From Lachnospiraceae bacterium UBA4292 (GTDB lineage: Bacteria > Bacillota > Clostridia > Lachnospirales > Lachnospiraceae): a DNA stretch of 6,314 bases. Shown here piece by piece: positions 1 to 5,226 of this stretch. A program made the position numbers and the translations under genes. A model generated the notes under the pieces. That model did no database searches, was not told the origin of the DNA, and was given only the letters and a program-made list of their open reading frames with translations. Every line of letters begins with the position of its first letter. Positions within the stretch are counted from its first letter, which is position 1. The stretch lies in assembly GCA_002395865.1 (NCBI GenBank), contig DGVE01000024.1, forward strand, positions 1-6,314, written 5' to 3'.

Positions 1-2
1 AG

Positions 3-311
3 GAAAACGGCAACCGCGAGGATTGCGATTATGTCAGCTTCAGCAACGAGGCGCATAAGAAGATTGTTTTCTCTGCCGGTAACGATAAGGAAATCGGCTT
101 CTCCGCCTGGAATTACACGCAAGAGGCGCTCCATAAGGCAAACCACCTGCACGAGCTTGCGTATGAAGAGGATATCACGGTCAATATTGATTACAGCATG
201 TGCGGTGTCGGCGGCGATATGCCCGGTATGGCGCATGTGCGCCCGCAGTATAAGCTCAAGGGCGGCAGAACCTATATTCAAGAGTTTGTCATTTCCAACC
301 GAAAAATCTGA
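3..311 (+). CDS. lacZ: Beta-galactosidase (GH2, LacZ type), C-terminal fragment
   Basis: The frame is open from the window edge to a TGA at 309-311 and gives 102 residues; the rest of the gene lies upstream of the window. The protein matches the last part of the LacZ small-chain (beta-sandwich, domain 5) region. Points of agreement with E. coli LacZ as I remember it are an ENG near the fragment start, the FSAWNYTQEAL strand, HLHEL, and the hallmark NIDYSMCGVGGD (E. coli NIDGFHMGIGGD) before a terminal beta strand. Full-length members run about 1,000 residues and hydrolyse lactose and related beta-galactosides in the cytoplasm. The catalytic glutamates are in the missing part, so activity cannot be judged. 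There is no terminator after the stop: the TGA overlaps the next gene's ATG as TGATG, so both are likely on one transcript. Confidence 0.9.
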   Translation, partial: ENGNREDCDYVSFSNEAHKKIVFSAGNDKEIGFSAWNYTQEALHKANHLHELAYEEDITVNIDYSMCGVGGDMPGMAHVRPQYKLKGGRTYIQEFVISNRKI

Positions 312-1192
312 TGCATTACTTATCTTTTAACGAATATTGCCGCAATCGGTTCGGTTGCAAGGTGTATAAGCTTTCGCTCGATGCGGGCTTCACCTGCCCG
401 AACCGTGACGGAACGAAGGGGAGCAGGGGGTGCATATTCTGCTCCGCGGGCGGAAGCGGGGATTTCGCCGAGAGCCCGCAGCTGCCGGTATCCGAACAGT
501 TGGCGCTGGCCAAACAGAGGGTCGCTGCGAAGATAAAAAACGGCAGATACATAGCATATTTTCAGGCGTATACAGGCACGTATGCGCCCGCTTCGCGTCT
601 TCGAAAGCTATACTATGATGCGGCTTCCGACCCGGATGTGGTCATCATATCCATTGCCACGAGACCCGACTGCCTCGGGCCGGATGTGCTCGAACTTCTG
701 GCTGAGCTGAATACCGTGAAGCCCGTGTGGGTGGAGCTTGGCCTACAGACCATCCACGAAAAGACCGCCGAGTACATACGCCGTGCGTATCCGCTTAGTG
801 TGTACGAGGGGGCTGTAAATGCACTGAACGCCCTCGGCATAAAGGTCTTAACGCATGTGATACTCGGCCTGCCGGGTGAGAACCTGCGGATGATGAAGGA
901 GACCGTGTCATATGTCTGTGAGAGGACTTGGGGCATAAAGCTTCAGCTCCTGCACATATTGAAGGGTACCGACCTGGCTGACGAATATGCAGCAGGCCGC
1001 GTCCGCGCGCTGACAGAGGACGAATACATGAACATTCTGGCAGAGTGCATTCAGCTGATACCGGATGACGTTGTGGTCCACCGGCTGACAGGCGACGGGC
1101 CGAAAAAGCTGCTTATCGCGCCTATGTGGAGCGCGGATAAAAAGAAAGTGATCAACAGAGTGAGGAAGGTCGTTTCCGGACATATGTCCTGA
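311..1192 (+). CDS. yhcC: TIGR01212/YhcC-family radical SAM protein
   Basis: This 293-aa protein is close to the usual length (about 300) of the YhcC group of radical SAM enzymes. The cluster-binding cysteines are C29, C41 and C44, in the family-specific spacing CX11CX2C within CPNRDGTKGSRGCIFC. Other family signatures are YIAYFQAYTGTYAP (80-93), VELGLQTIHE (141-150), THVILGLPGE (181-190), LQLLHILKGTDLA (211-223) and HRLTGDGPKKLLIAPMW (257-273). The 4Fe-4S cluster and SAM should generate a 5'-deoxyadenosyl radical in the cytosol; the substrate of this family is not established to my knowledge. The start is the ATG overlapping the lacZ stop. No convincing Shine-Dalgarno precedes it, which suggests translational coupling. 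The next candidate terminator is about 260 bp downstream (1453-1496). The symbol follows the E. coli family name and is not proof of orthology. Confidence 0.93.
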   Translation: MHYLSFNEYCRNRFGCKVYKLSLDAGFTCPNRDGTKGSRGCIFCSAGGSGDFAESPQLPVSEQLALAKQRVAAKIKNGRYIAYFQAYTGTYAPASRLRKLYYDAASDPDVVIISIATRPDCLGPDVLELLAELNTVKPVWVELGLQTIHEKTAEYIRRAYPLSVYEGAVNALNALGIKVLTHVILGLPGENLRMMKETVSYVCERTWGIKLQLLHILKGTDLADEYAAGRVRALTEDEYMNILAECIQLIPDDVVVHRLTGDGPKKLLIAPMWSADKKKVINRVRKVVSGHMS

Positions 1193-1218
1193 CGGCTTTA
1201 AGCATGACCTATCGTTGG

Positions 1219-1316
1219 AAAGGAGTTATCATGTCACCCAGACCGCAGATAAGAAGGATCCCGAAGCCATGAGCCAAATCGAGAAGGAGGATCAGGCTCC
1301 GCAGGTGCAGATATAG
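1219..1316 (+). pseudogene. Possible decayed short gene between yhcC and the terminator
   Basis: A well-formed AAAGGAG (1219-1225) sits 5 bases before ATG 1231, but that frame closes after 13 codons (MSPRPQIRRIPKP, stop 1270-1272). A different frame is open across the same bases to TAG 1314-1316 and reads TADKKDPEAMSQIEKEDQ, a charged, coding-like sequence. A good ribosome binding site followed at once by a frame switch is what a frameshifted remnant looks like. I recognise no family, and at this length chance is a real alternative. Confidence 0.25.
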
Positions 1317-1414
1317 GGCATGGATATGGTGGGAGTCTGCGAGTTCGCTGATTGTATTTTATCAGGAACACTTTCGCCTCCTGCTTTTACCTATGGATAG
1401 ACCTTGTGAACAGT

Positions 1415-1432
1415 TTGTGAAAAAGTTCACTC
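1415..1432. promoter_or_regulatory. Rex-like operator box (tentative)
   Basis: The 18 bases read TTGTGAAAAAGTTCACTC. The redox-sensing repressor Rex binds palindromes of the form TTGTGAANNNNTTCACAA in Gram-positive bacteria. The left arm matches completely and the right arm matches in its first five positions, with TC in place of the final AA. Two further GTGAAC words flank it (1406-1411 and 1436-1441). Against it: no intact gene starts just downstream, and a terminator lies between this site and the next gene. The same bases may instead act as RNA stems. Confidence 0.25.
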
Positions 1433-1452
1433 CCGGTGAACGAAAACTTTAG

Positions 1453-1496
1453 AAAAAAGACCCGATTCTGTGAAGGTTCACAGTTTCGGGTTTTTT
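1453..1496 (+). terminator. Intrinsic terminator, likely bidirectional
   Basis: ACCCGA (1460-1465) pairs with TCGGGT (1486-1491). After a TT/TT internal mismatch, CTGTGA (1468-1473) pairs with TCACAG (1478-1483) around the loop AGGT. Six T residues follow (1491-1496), and a run of A residues precedes the stem (1453-1458), so it could stop transcription from either side. It probably ends the lacZ-yhcC transcript and insulates the nuclease gene downstream. Confidence 0.85.
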
Positions 1497-1547
1497 GATC
1501 GCACGGTAGTATATAAATGAATATAATAGTAGCGATTTTTGATACTG

Positions 1548-1576
1548 TTGACTAAAAGAAATGCCTGTGATAGCAT
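1548..1576 (+). promoter_or_regulatory. Sigma-A type promoter for the Rpn nuclease gene
   Basis: TTGACT (1548-1553) is followed after 17 bp by TAGCAT (1571-1576), with an extended -10 TG at 1568-1569. Transcription would start near 1583 and give a leader of about 90 nt. A TATAAT at 1522-1527 is closer to consensus but has no -35 element at a normal distance. The site lies just after the upstream terminator, where a promoter is expected. Confidence 0.55.
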
Positions 1577-1619
1577 CATTACAGAGGGTTTTGAGCAGTT
1601 ATGCGGTCGTGCGTTATAA

Positions 1620-1643
1620 ATCGATTTTCTGCTTGGAATCGAT
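1620..1643 (+). repeat. Inverted repeat (ATCGATT hairpin) in the Rpn leader
   Basis: ATCGATT (1620-1626) and AATCGAT (1637-1643) are perfect inverted repeats separated by 10 bases. They lie about 20 bp before the AGGAGG ribosome binding site at 1665-1670. The element could be an operator or an RNA hairpin in the 5' leader; it has no T tract, so it is not a terminator. Confidence 0.45.
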
Positions 1644-1675
1644 CAAAAGATGGTGTATCATAAAAGGAGGAGCTT

Positions 1676-2479
1676 ATGGATAAATTTATTCCCGCAACCC
1701 ACGATGTGGTTTTCAAGGCGCTTTTTGCAAGAAATACGGATATTCTGAAGGCGTTTCTGAGAGATGTGCTCGATCTGCCTCTTTCTGAAGGGGATAAGGT
1801 ACTTGTGCTAAACCCGGAGATCGTGCCTCTGGTGGTCGATGGAAAGCTGTGCCGGCTGGACATACATGTCGAGACAGATAAGAGAAAGTTCAACATCGAG
1901 ATGCAGGCCAGAAGGCAGGGCTTCAGCCCCGAGAGGATACTCTTTTACTGGAGCAAGATGTATGCGAGCGACGTCAGGGAGAGCGCCGTTTACGAGACTC
2001 TCGACAGGACTATTTCGGTAAATGTTCTAAACTTCAGCTTCCTTGAATGCGAAGAGTATCACACATCGTTTTCCATACGGGATGACAGGGAATACAAACA
2101 GCTGACGGATAAGCTGTCCATACATCTATTCGAGTTGCCCAAGGTGCCGAAGGAGCTGGAGGCAGATAATGACAGACAGATGTGGATGCGGCTTATCATG
2201 GCAGACACAGAGGAGGTGCTTGCTATGATCAAGGACACGACGACAAACCCTGAGATCAAAAAAGGAGCTGATAAAATACTCGATGTCAATGCGGACATTG
2301 CCCTGCGTGAGCAGATCTGGGCCAGGGACAAGGCCTTGTATGACTACTGGAATGACATGAATGTCGCAAGACGTGAGGGCATAGATCAAGGCCGCGAAAG
2401 TTTGAGTAACGAGCTGACGGAGAAATGGAGAAAACAGGGAAAAAGTGAAGAAGAGATAGCCCAGCTTCTCGGAGAATAG
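1676..2479 (+). CDS. Rpn-family recombination-promoting nuclease / PD-(D/E)XK nuclease family transposase
   Basis: The 267-aa product belongs to the Rpn/YhgA-like group (PDDEXK_2, TIGR01784 type), long annotated as putative transposases. Members studied in E. coli are DNA endonucleases that promote RecA-independent recombination; abundant relatives in Clostridia and Bacteroidetes are mostly uncharacterised. Visible features are the N-terminal HDVVFKALF box (9-17), a helix with ILKAFLRDVL (23-32), the PD-(D/E)XK core with D62 in RLDIHVE and E75-x-Q77 in NIEMQ, then the RxxFYWSKMY region near 87-96. The charged C-terminal tail ends in ARREGIDQGRESL and SEEEIAQLLGE, typical of the family. The core acidic residues are present, so the enzyme looks intact. 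The start is fixed by AGGAGG (1665-1670) five bases before the ATG. The gene stands alone between a terminator and a nuclease pseudogene. Family members are often multi-copy and horizontally spread. Confidence 0.9.
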   Translation: MDKFIPATHDVVFKALFARNTDILKAFLRDVLDLPLSEGDKVLVLNPEIVPLVVDGKLCRLDIHVETDKRKFNIEMQARRQGFSPERILFYWSKMYASDVRESAVYETLDRTISVNVLNFSFLECEEYHTSFSIRDDREYKQLTDKLSIHLFELPKVPKELEADNDRQMWMRLIMADTEEVLAMIKDTTTNPEIKKGADKILDVNADIALREQIWARDKALYDYWNDMNVARREGIDQGRESLSNELTEKWRKQGKSEEEIAQLLGE

Positions 2480-2515
2480 TAATGGTTGAAGAGTATATAT
2501 GGAACAATTGATTAA

Positions 2516-2549
2516 AGGACTGTCGAACCGGAAACAGGGGCGACAGCCT
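2516..2549 (+). repeat. Hairpin between the Rpn gene and the DUF1016 remnant
   Basis: CTGTCG (2520-2525) pairs with CGACAG (2541-2546), and AGG (2516-2518) with CCT (2547-2549) across a single bulged A, around a 15-base loop. No T tract follows, so it is not a standard terminator. It could mark a junction or stabilise the 3' end of the Rpn transcript; the role is unknown. Confidence 0.4.
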
Positions 2550-2805
2550 GTAATTCAAGGAAAGGTTACTGGGGAAAAGGAGCCATGGATGCCATCAGCG
2601 AGAGACTGGATAGGAAAATGCCAGGATTGAAAGGCATTTCGGCGAGAAATCTGCGCAATATGCGCACATTTTACGAGGATTGGGTTATGAGCGTGATGAG
2701 AAATCGAATCTGGCAGATGATTCTGCCAAAAGGGCTCCATTGAGTGCATTACATATCTGTTGTACATATGAAGAGGAGACAGCTGATCTTCTCAGGAAAA
2801 TGTAA
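2549..2805 (+). pseudogene. YhcG/DUF1016-family nuclease remnant, N-terminal domain, frameshifted
   Basis: One frame reads YWGKGAMDAISERLDRK and then PGLKGISARNLRNMRTFY, which closely resembles the DUF1016 N-terminal (winged-helix-like) segment of YhcG proteins, where a W-G-x-x-x-x-x-x-L motif is followed by FPGxKGFSxRNLxxMRxFY. This frame then runs into a stop at 2741-2743. Around 2680-2683 the homology appears to move to another frame, giving YERDEKSNLADDSAKR, which fits the SNLAxASA stretch that follows in many family members, and continuing to TAA 2803-2805. Intact proteins are about 330-370 aa with a C-terminal PD-(D/E)XK nuclease domain; that domain is absent, as are the first residues. 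I infer a degraded copy with one frameshift and a 3' deletion. It follows the intact Rpn nuclease by about 70 bp, as expected in an accessory hot spot. A short expressed peptide from ATG 2585 (52 aa) cannot be excluded. Confidence 0.72.
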
Positions 2806-2826
2806 TAACCTATAAATTATAAAGCG

Positions 2827-2873
2827 AAAAAGAATTTGTCTTGAGCATGGGACAGATTCTTTTTCTATTTTTT
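2827..2873 (+). terminator. Intrinsic terminator after the nuclease region
   Basis: AAAAAGAATTTGTC (2827-2840) pairs with GACAGATTCTTTTT (2851-2864) over 14 bp with one G-U pair and a 10-base loop. The downstream arm runs into a T-rich tract to 2873. The A-rich left arm means it may also work in reverse. It ends the Rpn/DUF1016 transcript just before the promoter of the next operon. Confidence 0.85.
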
Positions 2874-2875
2874 GC

Positions 2876-2904
2876 TTGCTATACCTTTTGCGACAATGTA
2901 TAAT
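2876..2904 (+). promoter_or_regulatory. Sigma-A type promoter for the three-gene operon
   Basis: TTGCTA (2876-2881) and a perfect TATAAT (2899-2904) are separated by 17 bp. The site starts three bases after the T tract of the preceding terminator. A start near 2911 would give an unusually long leader of about 168 nt to the ATG at 3079. Confidence 0.7.
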
Positions 2905-2910
2905 TATTGA

Positions 2911-3078
2911 TACATACATTTGGCTATGTTCGAATAATGAAGTGTATGTTCATGAGAACGTTTTTTTAATATTTGAATTATCACCCAAACAAATGCCAAA
3001 ATGTTGGAATTGATTATTGAATTGATATATAAATGGCAATGGCGTTTTGGCGTGAACTTCTTGTAAAGGAGAGCAATT
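2911..3078 (+). promoter_or_regulatory. Long structured 5' leader, possible attenuator
   Basis: Three helices can be drawn. ACATACATTT (2912-2921) pairs with AAGTGTATGT (2940-2949) over 10 bp with one wobble. ATGTTC (2946-2951) pairs with GAACGT (2956-2961) around ATGA and is followed by T residues to 2967, a weak terminator shape. ATGCCAAAATG (2993-3003) pairs with CGTTTTGGCGT (3043-3053) over 11 bp with two wobbles. The first two share bases 2946-2949 and exclude each other, as antiterminator and terminator helices do. No known riboswitch class is recognised. The leader ends with AAAGGAGA (3065-3072) before the ATG. Confidence 0.4.
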
Positions 3079-4110
3079 ATGGAAGAAAACATGACTTTTA
3101 ATGAAAACAACATAACTGAACAGAATGAACTGCAACAAGTAGACAATAACGATGTTTTACCTGAAACGGAAGAATTAACTAAAGAGCGAAAGGGAGCCCG
3201 GTTTTTATTGCAAGTGGCTAATGGGGGAAAGAATGTTGCCAATGGAGTGGCAAAGAAAACTAAGAAAATAGCTGATAAATTAGCAGATGATGGATACCAG
3301 AGAAGATTAAAAAAATATAATCCATTGTTCCCGGAAGTATATTTTGGCGAAGGTTTTTTTCTACCGAATATTATTATGATAGTAGACGATGCTGTTCGAA
3401 GAGACATTGATGTTTGCAAAGGGGCCATTGGATGGCGGGAAAAAAGAAATGATACAGAAATACTGTGCCTATATGATGAATTCGTTAATGACTGTGGACT
3501 GAAATTCATCCCGGCTGCAAGCTGTGATGAGATATATTATGTGGATGTTCACGACAGAAAAAGGTTTATAAGGCATGACTGTATTTTTCAGCAATCTCAT
3601 GCTGAAAAAGTGGCAGAGCTGGAACATATTGCCTATTCTCTTGGGGCAAAAAAATGTGAGATCGTATTTGAAGAGACACAGGTGCAGCACTTTAAAAGAA
3701 AAAAAGGATATGATTTTGACTATAAAAGAAAAGGCGGTAGTGATAAAAACGAGTTAATTTCCGTGGGTGAAGATGTAAATCGTGAAATGGAAATTAGAAA
3801 CAGTGAAAGTAGTTATAGGAAAAGTGAGGCATATTTCGAAGGCAATAGCGAGGTAACAGAACCTCGATTAAAGTGGTTTGCGAACGATGATAACATTCGC
3901 AATTTGATAGAGTATCGTTACAATAAAGAGAATAGAATCACTTCGAAGACGCTGGAATTGAGTGAGGCGTCATCAGCAACATTAGGAAAAAAAGCGGCGC
4001 ATGATATCGATACGTTGCTTAAAAGTATGAAGGTATCTCAGGAATTCTCTTTGGAGGAAAAAGCTATCAATGAGAATCAAACAAAGATAAGGTATCATCT
4101 GGAATTCTAA
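3079..4110 (+). CDS. Hypothetical protein, 343 aa, first gene of the three-gene operon
   Basis: I do not recognise the family. AAAGGAGA (3065-3072) supports this ATG. There is no signal peptide or membrane segment. Residues 1-35 are acidic and Asn/Glu-rich, probably disordered. Residues 38-70 are basic and amphipathic with alternating Gly/Ala and Lys (VANGGKNVANGVAKKTKKIA), a possible membrane-surface or coiled helix. A globular part follows (about 75-200), containing NPLFPEVYFGEGFFLPNIIM, VRRDIDVCKGAIGW, and then a helix-strand pair AELEHIAYSLGAKKCEIVFEE. Cysteines stand at 113, 130, 139, 149, 168 and 193, without a clear metal pattern. Residues 203-345 are highly charged (Lys/Glu/Arg), with beta-like and helical stretches. 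The gene is visibly more AT-rich than its two downstream partners, with more AAA, GAA and ATA codons, which suggests separate acquisition. Only 24 bp separates it from the next gene, with no terminator, so co-transcription is likely. Function unknown. Confidence 0.85.
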   Translation: MEENMTFNENNITEQNELQQVDNNDVLPETEELTKERKGARFLLQVANGGKNVANGVAKKTKKIADKLADDGYQRRLKKYNPLFPEVYFGEGFFLPNIIMIVDDAVRRDIDVCKGAIGWREKRNDTEILCLYDEFVNDCGLKFIPAASCDEIYYVDVHDRKRFIRHDCIFQQSHAEKVAELEHIAYSLGAKKCEIVFEETQVQHFKRKKGYDFDYKRKGGSDKNELISVGEDVNREMEIRNSESSYRKSEAYFEGNSEVTEPRLKWFANDDNIRNLIEYRYNKENRITSKTLELSEASSATLGKKAAHDIDTLLKSMKVSQEFSLEEKAINENQTKIRYHLEF

Positions 4111-4134
4111 CTATGATATCAACGAGGACCCATT

Positions 4135-5217
4135 ATGACCGACCCGGAGATAATTGCCATTGTTAAACAGTGGACGGATTTTGAGAAGCAGGTGTGCACG
4201 GCACCGGAGGATATGTATGACAGCTACCGCGAGGCGGTATATGAGGGCGCGAAGAGGGGGATCAAGGTGGCGCTGGAGGCGCTGGCGTACGCGAGCTACG
4301 GCGGCAACAATGTGTTTGGCTGCGACTGGGAGCTGTCGGAGAAGTGCCTGCTTAAACTGATAGATGTATGCGAAGACCCGAGCCCGCACTATTACAACAC
4401 GCTGGGGTATATATACTACTATGGCAGGACGACGGGCGGAGTGCCGCAGTACGAGAGGGCCTTTCAGTATTATGCAGTCGGGGCGGTGCACGGCGTATTC
4501 GAGAGCATGTACAAGATCTCGGATATGCTGCGCGACGGCAAGGGCGTACCGAGGAATGTGTCGGGCGCTGCGAAGATGATCATATCCATTTACAAGGAGA
4601 ATAAGAGCATTTTCACGAAGGAGCAGTACGGCTGCAAGTTCGCGGATGTTGCGCTTCGGCTCGGAGGACTATTTGAGAGGGGCGAGGGCGTGGAGCAAAG
4701 CTTCAAGGACGCATACACGCTCTATCTTCAGGCTAAGCTCGCCATCAGAAAGCGCATGGAGCATGTGGACTGTTTCGGGGATGCGAAGGTGGAGAAAAAT
4801 ATCGCCGAGGCCGTGGAGCGGTGCAGGAGATATCTGGGAGAGGATTTCTTCAGAAGGACTCTTTCGGGGGAACGACCGTATATGGTTCTGGTGCTCATGG
4901 AGGATTCAGACGGACTGGATATGTCGCTCGCCGAAAAGGACGGGACGTATTATCTGCTGGCCAAGCGTGTGAAGCCGGGGGATGACGATACACCGGTGAA
5001 GCAGCTGTTCACGCTTCCTGAGATGGATATGTGCATGTTGTCGGACAAGATCATCATGCGGCTGGAGGAGCCGGAGGTGGTCCGGACGCACTATGAAAAT
5101 GAAAGCGCCTACGTGAACCATATATATTTCGACAAAGAAGAGGATATGTGGGTGTTCGCATACATGGATTACCCCGTGATTGAGGTTAAGTGCGCACAGT
5201 ATTCTTTCGGAGAATAG
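4135..5217 (+). CDS. Sel1-repeat protein with extra C-terminal domain, 360 aa
   Basis: The first two thirds are alpha-helical Sel1-like (TPR-related) repeats, which usually act as protein-interaction scaffolds. The clearest units are about 82-120 (HYYNTLGYIYYYGRTTGG, then ERAFQYYAVGA), 121-150 (MYKISDMLRDGKGVPRNV, GAAKMI) and 167-203 (DVALRLGGLFERGEGVEQ, DAYTLYLQA). A degenerate unit at 28-78 (YREAVYEGAKRGIKVALEAL) probably starts the array. From about 245 the sequence changes to a strand-rich domain of about 115 residues (MVLVLMEDSDGLDMSLAEKD, TYYLLAKRV, HIYFDKEEDMWVFAYMD) that I cannot assign. No signal peptide or membrane segment is seen, so it should be cytosolic. The ribosome binding site is a moderate GAGGA (4124-4128) six bases before the ATG. 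The stop codon TAG overlaps the ribosome binding site of the next gene, pointing to tight co-expression with the membrane protein. Base composition is more GC-rich than the gene before it. Confidence 0.85.
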   Translation: MTDPEIIAIVKQWTDFEKQVCTAPEDMYDSYREAVYEGAKRGIKVALEALAYASYGGNNVFGCDWELSEKCLLKLIDVCEDPSPHYYNTLGYIYYYGRTTGGVPQYERAFQYYAVGAVHGVFESMYKISDMLRDGKGVPRNVSGAAKMIISIYKENKSIFTKEQYGCKFADVALRLGGLFERGEGVEQSFKDAYTLYLQAKLAIRKRMEHVDCFGDAKVEKNIAEAVERCRRYLGEDFFRRTLSGERPYMVLVLMEDSDGLDMSLAEKDGTYYLLAKRVKPGDDDTPVKQLFTLPEMDMCMLSDKIIMRLEEPEVVRTHYENESAYVNHIYFDKEEDMWVFAYMDYPVIEVKCAQYSFGE

Positions 5218-5226
5218 GAGGTAGAG

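Larger units (their letters stand above)
1193..1675. other. 483-bp gene-free interval with regulatory features
   Basis: No intact gene of normal size is present on either strand. In order, the stretch holds a possible decayed mini-gene (1219-1316), a short 26-codon frame at 1320-1400 with no ribosome binding site, the GTGAAC/GTTCAC cluster (1405-1441), an intrinsic terminator (1453-1496), an AT-rich patch with a TATAAT at 1522-1527, a better promoter (1548-1576), and an ATCGATT inverted repeat (1620-1643) leading to the ribosome binding site of the next gene. Confidence 0.6.

Noticed and set aside
31..330. 99-codon plus-strand frame starting at ATG 31
   Set aside because: It is out of frame with the clear LacZ C-terminus (3-311) and its Arg/Ser-rich product is a typical shadow translation.
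1522..1527. TATAAT as the main promoter of the Rpn gene
   Set aside because: No -35 element lies at 16-18 bp; TTGATC at 1495-1500 is 21 bp away and inside the terminator tail. The 1548-1576 promoter is better.
1676..2479. Insertion sequence carrying the Rpn 'transposase'
   Set aside because: No terminal inverted repeats or target duplication are seen around the gene, and the family's DDE-type transposase annotation is historical; it is a PD-(D/E)XK nuclease.
2482..2511. Nine-codon frame just after the Rpn stop (MVEEYIWNN)
   Set aside because: It is too short, has no proper ribosome binding site and no recognisable similarity.
2904..3509. 201-codon minus-strand frame over the operon promoter and the start of the 3079 gene
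   Set aside because: It has no credible ribosome binding site or protein features, covers the promoter and leader of the plus-strand operon, and opposes a gene with a good start signal.
4111..4491. 126-codon minus-strand frame antisense to the Sel1-repeat gene
   Set aside because: The Sel1 repeats on the plus strand are convincing; the antisense product is a low-complexity Arg/Val/Leu shadow of GC-rich codons.
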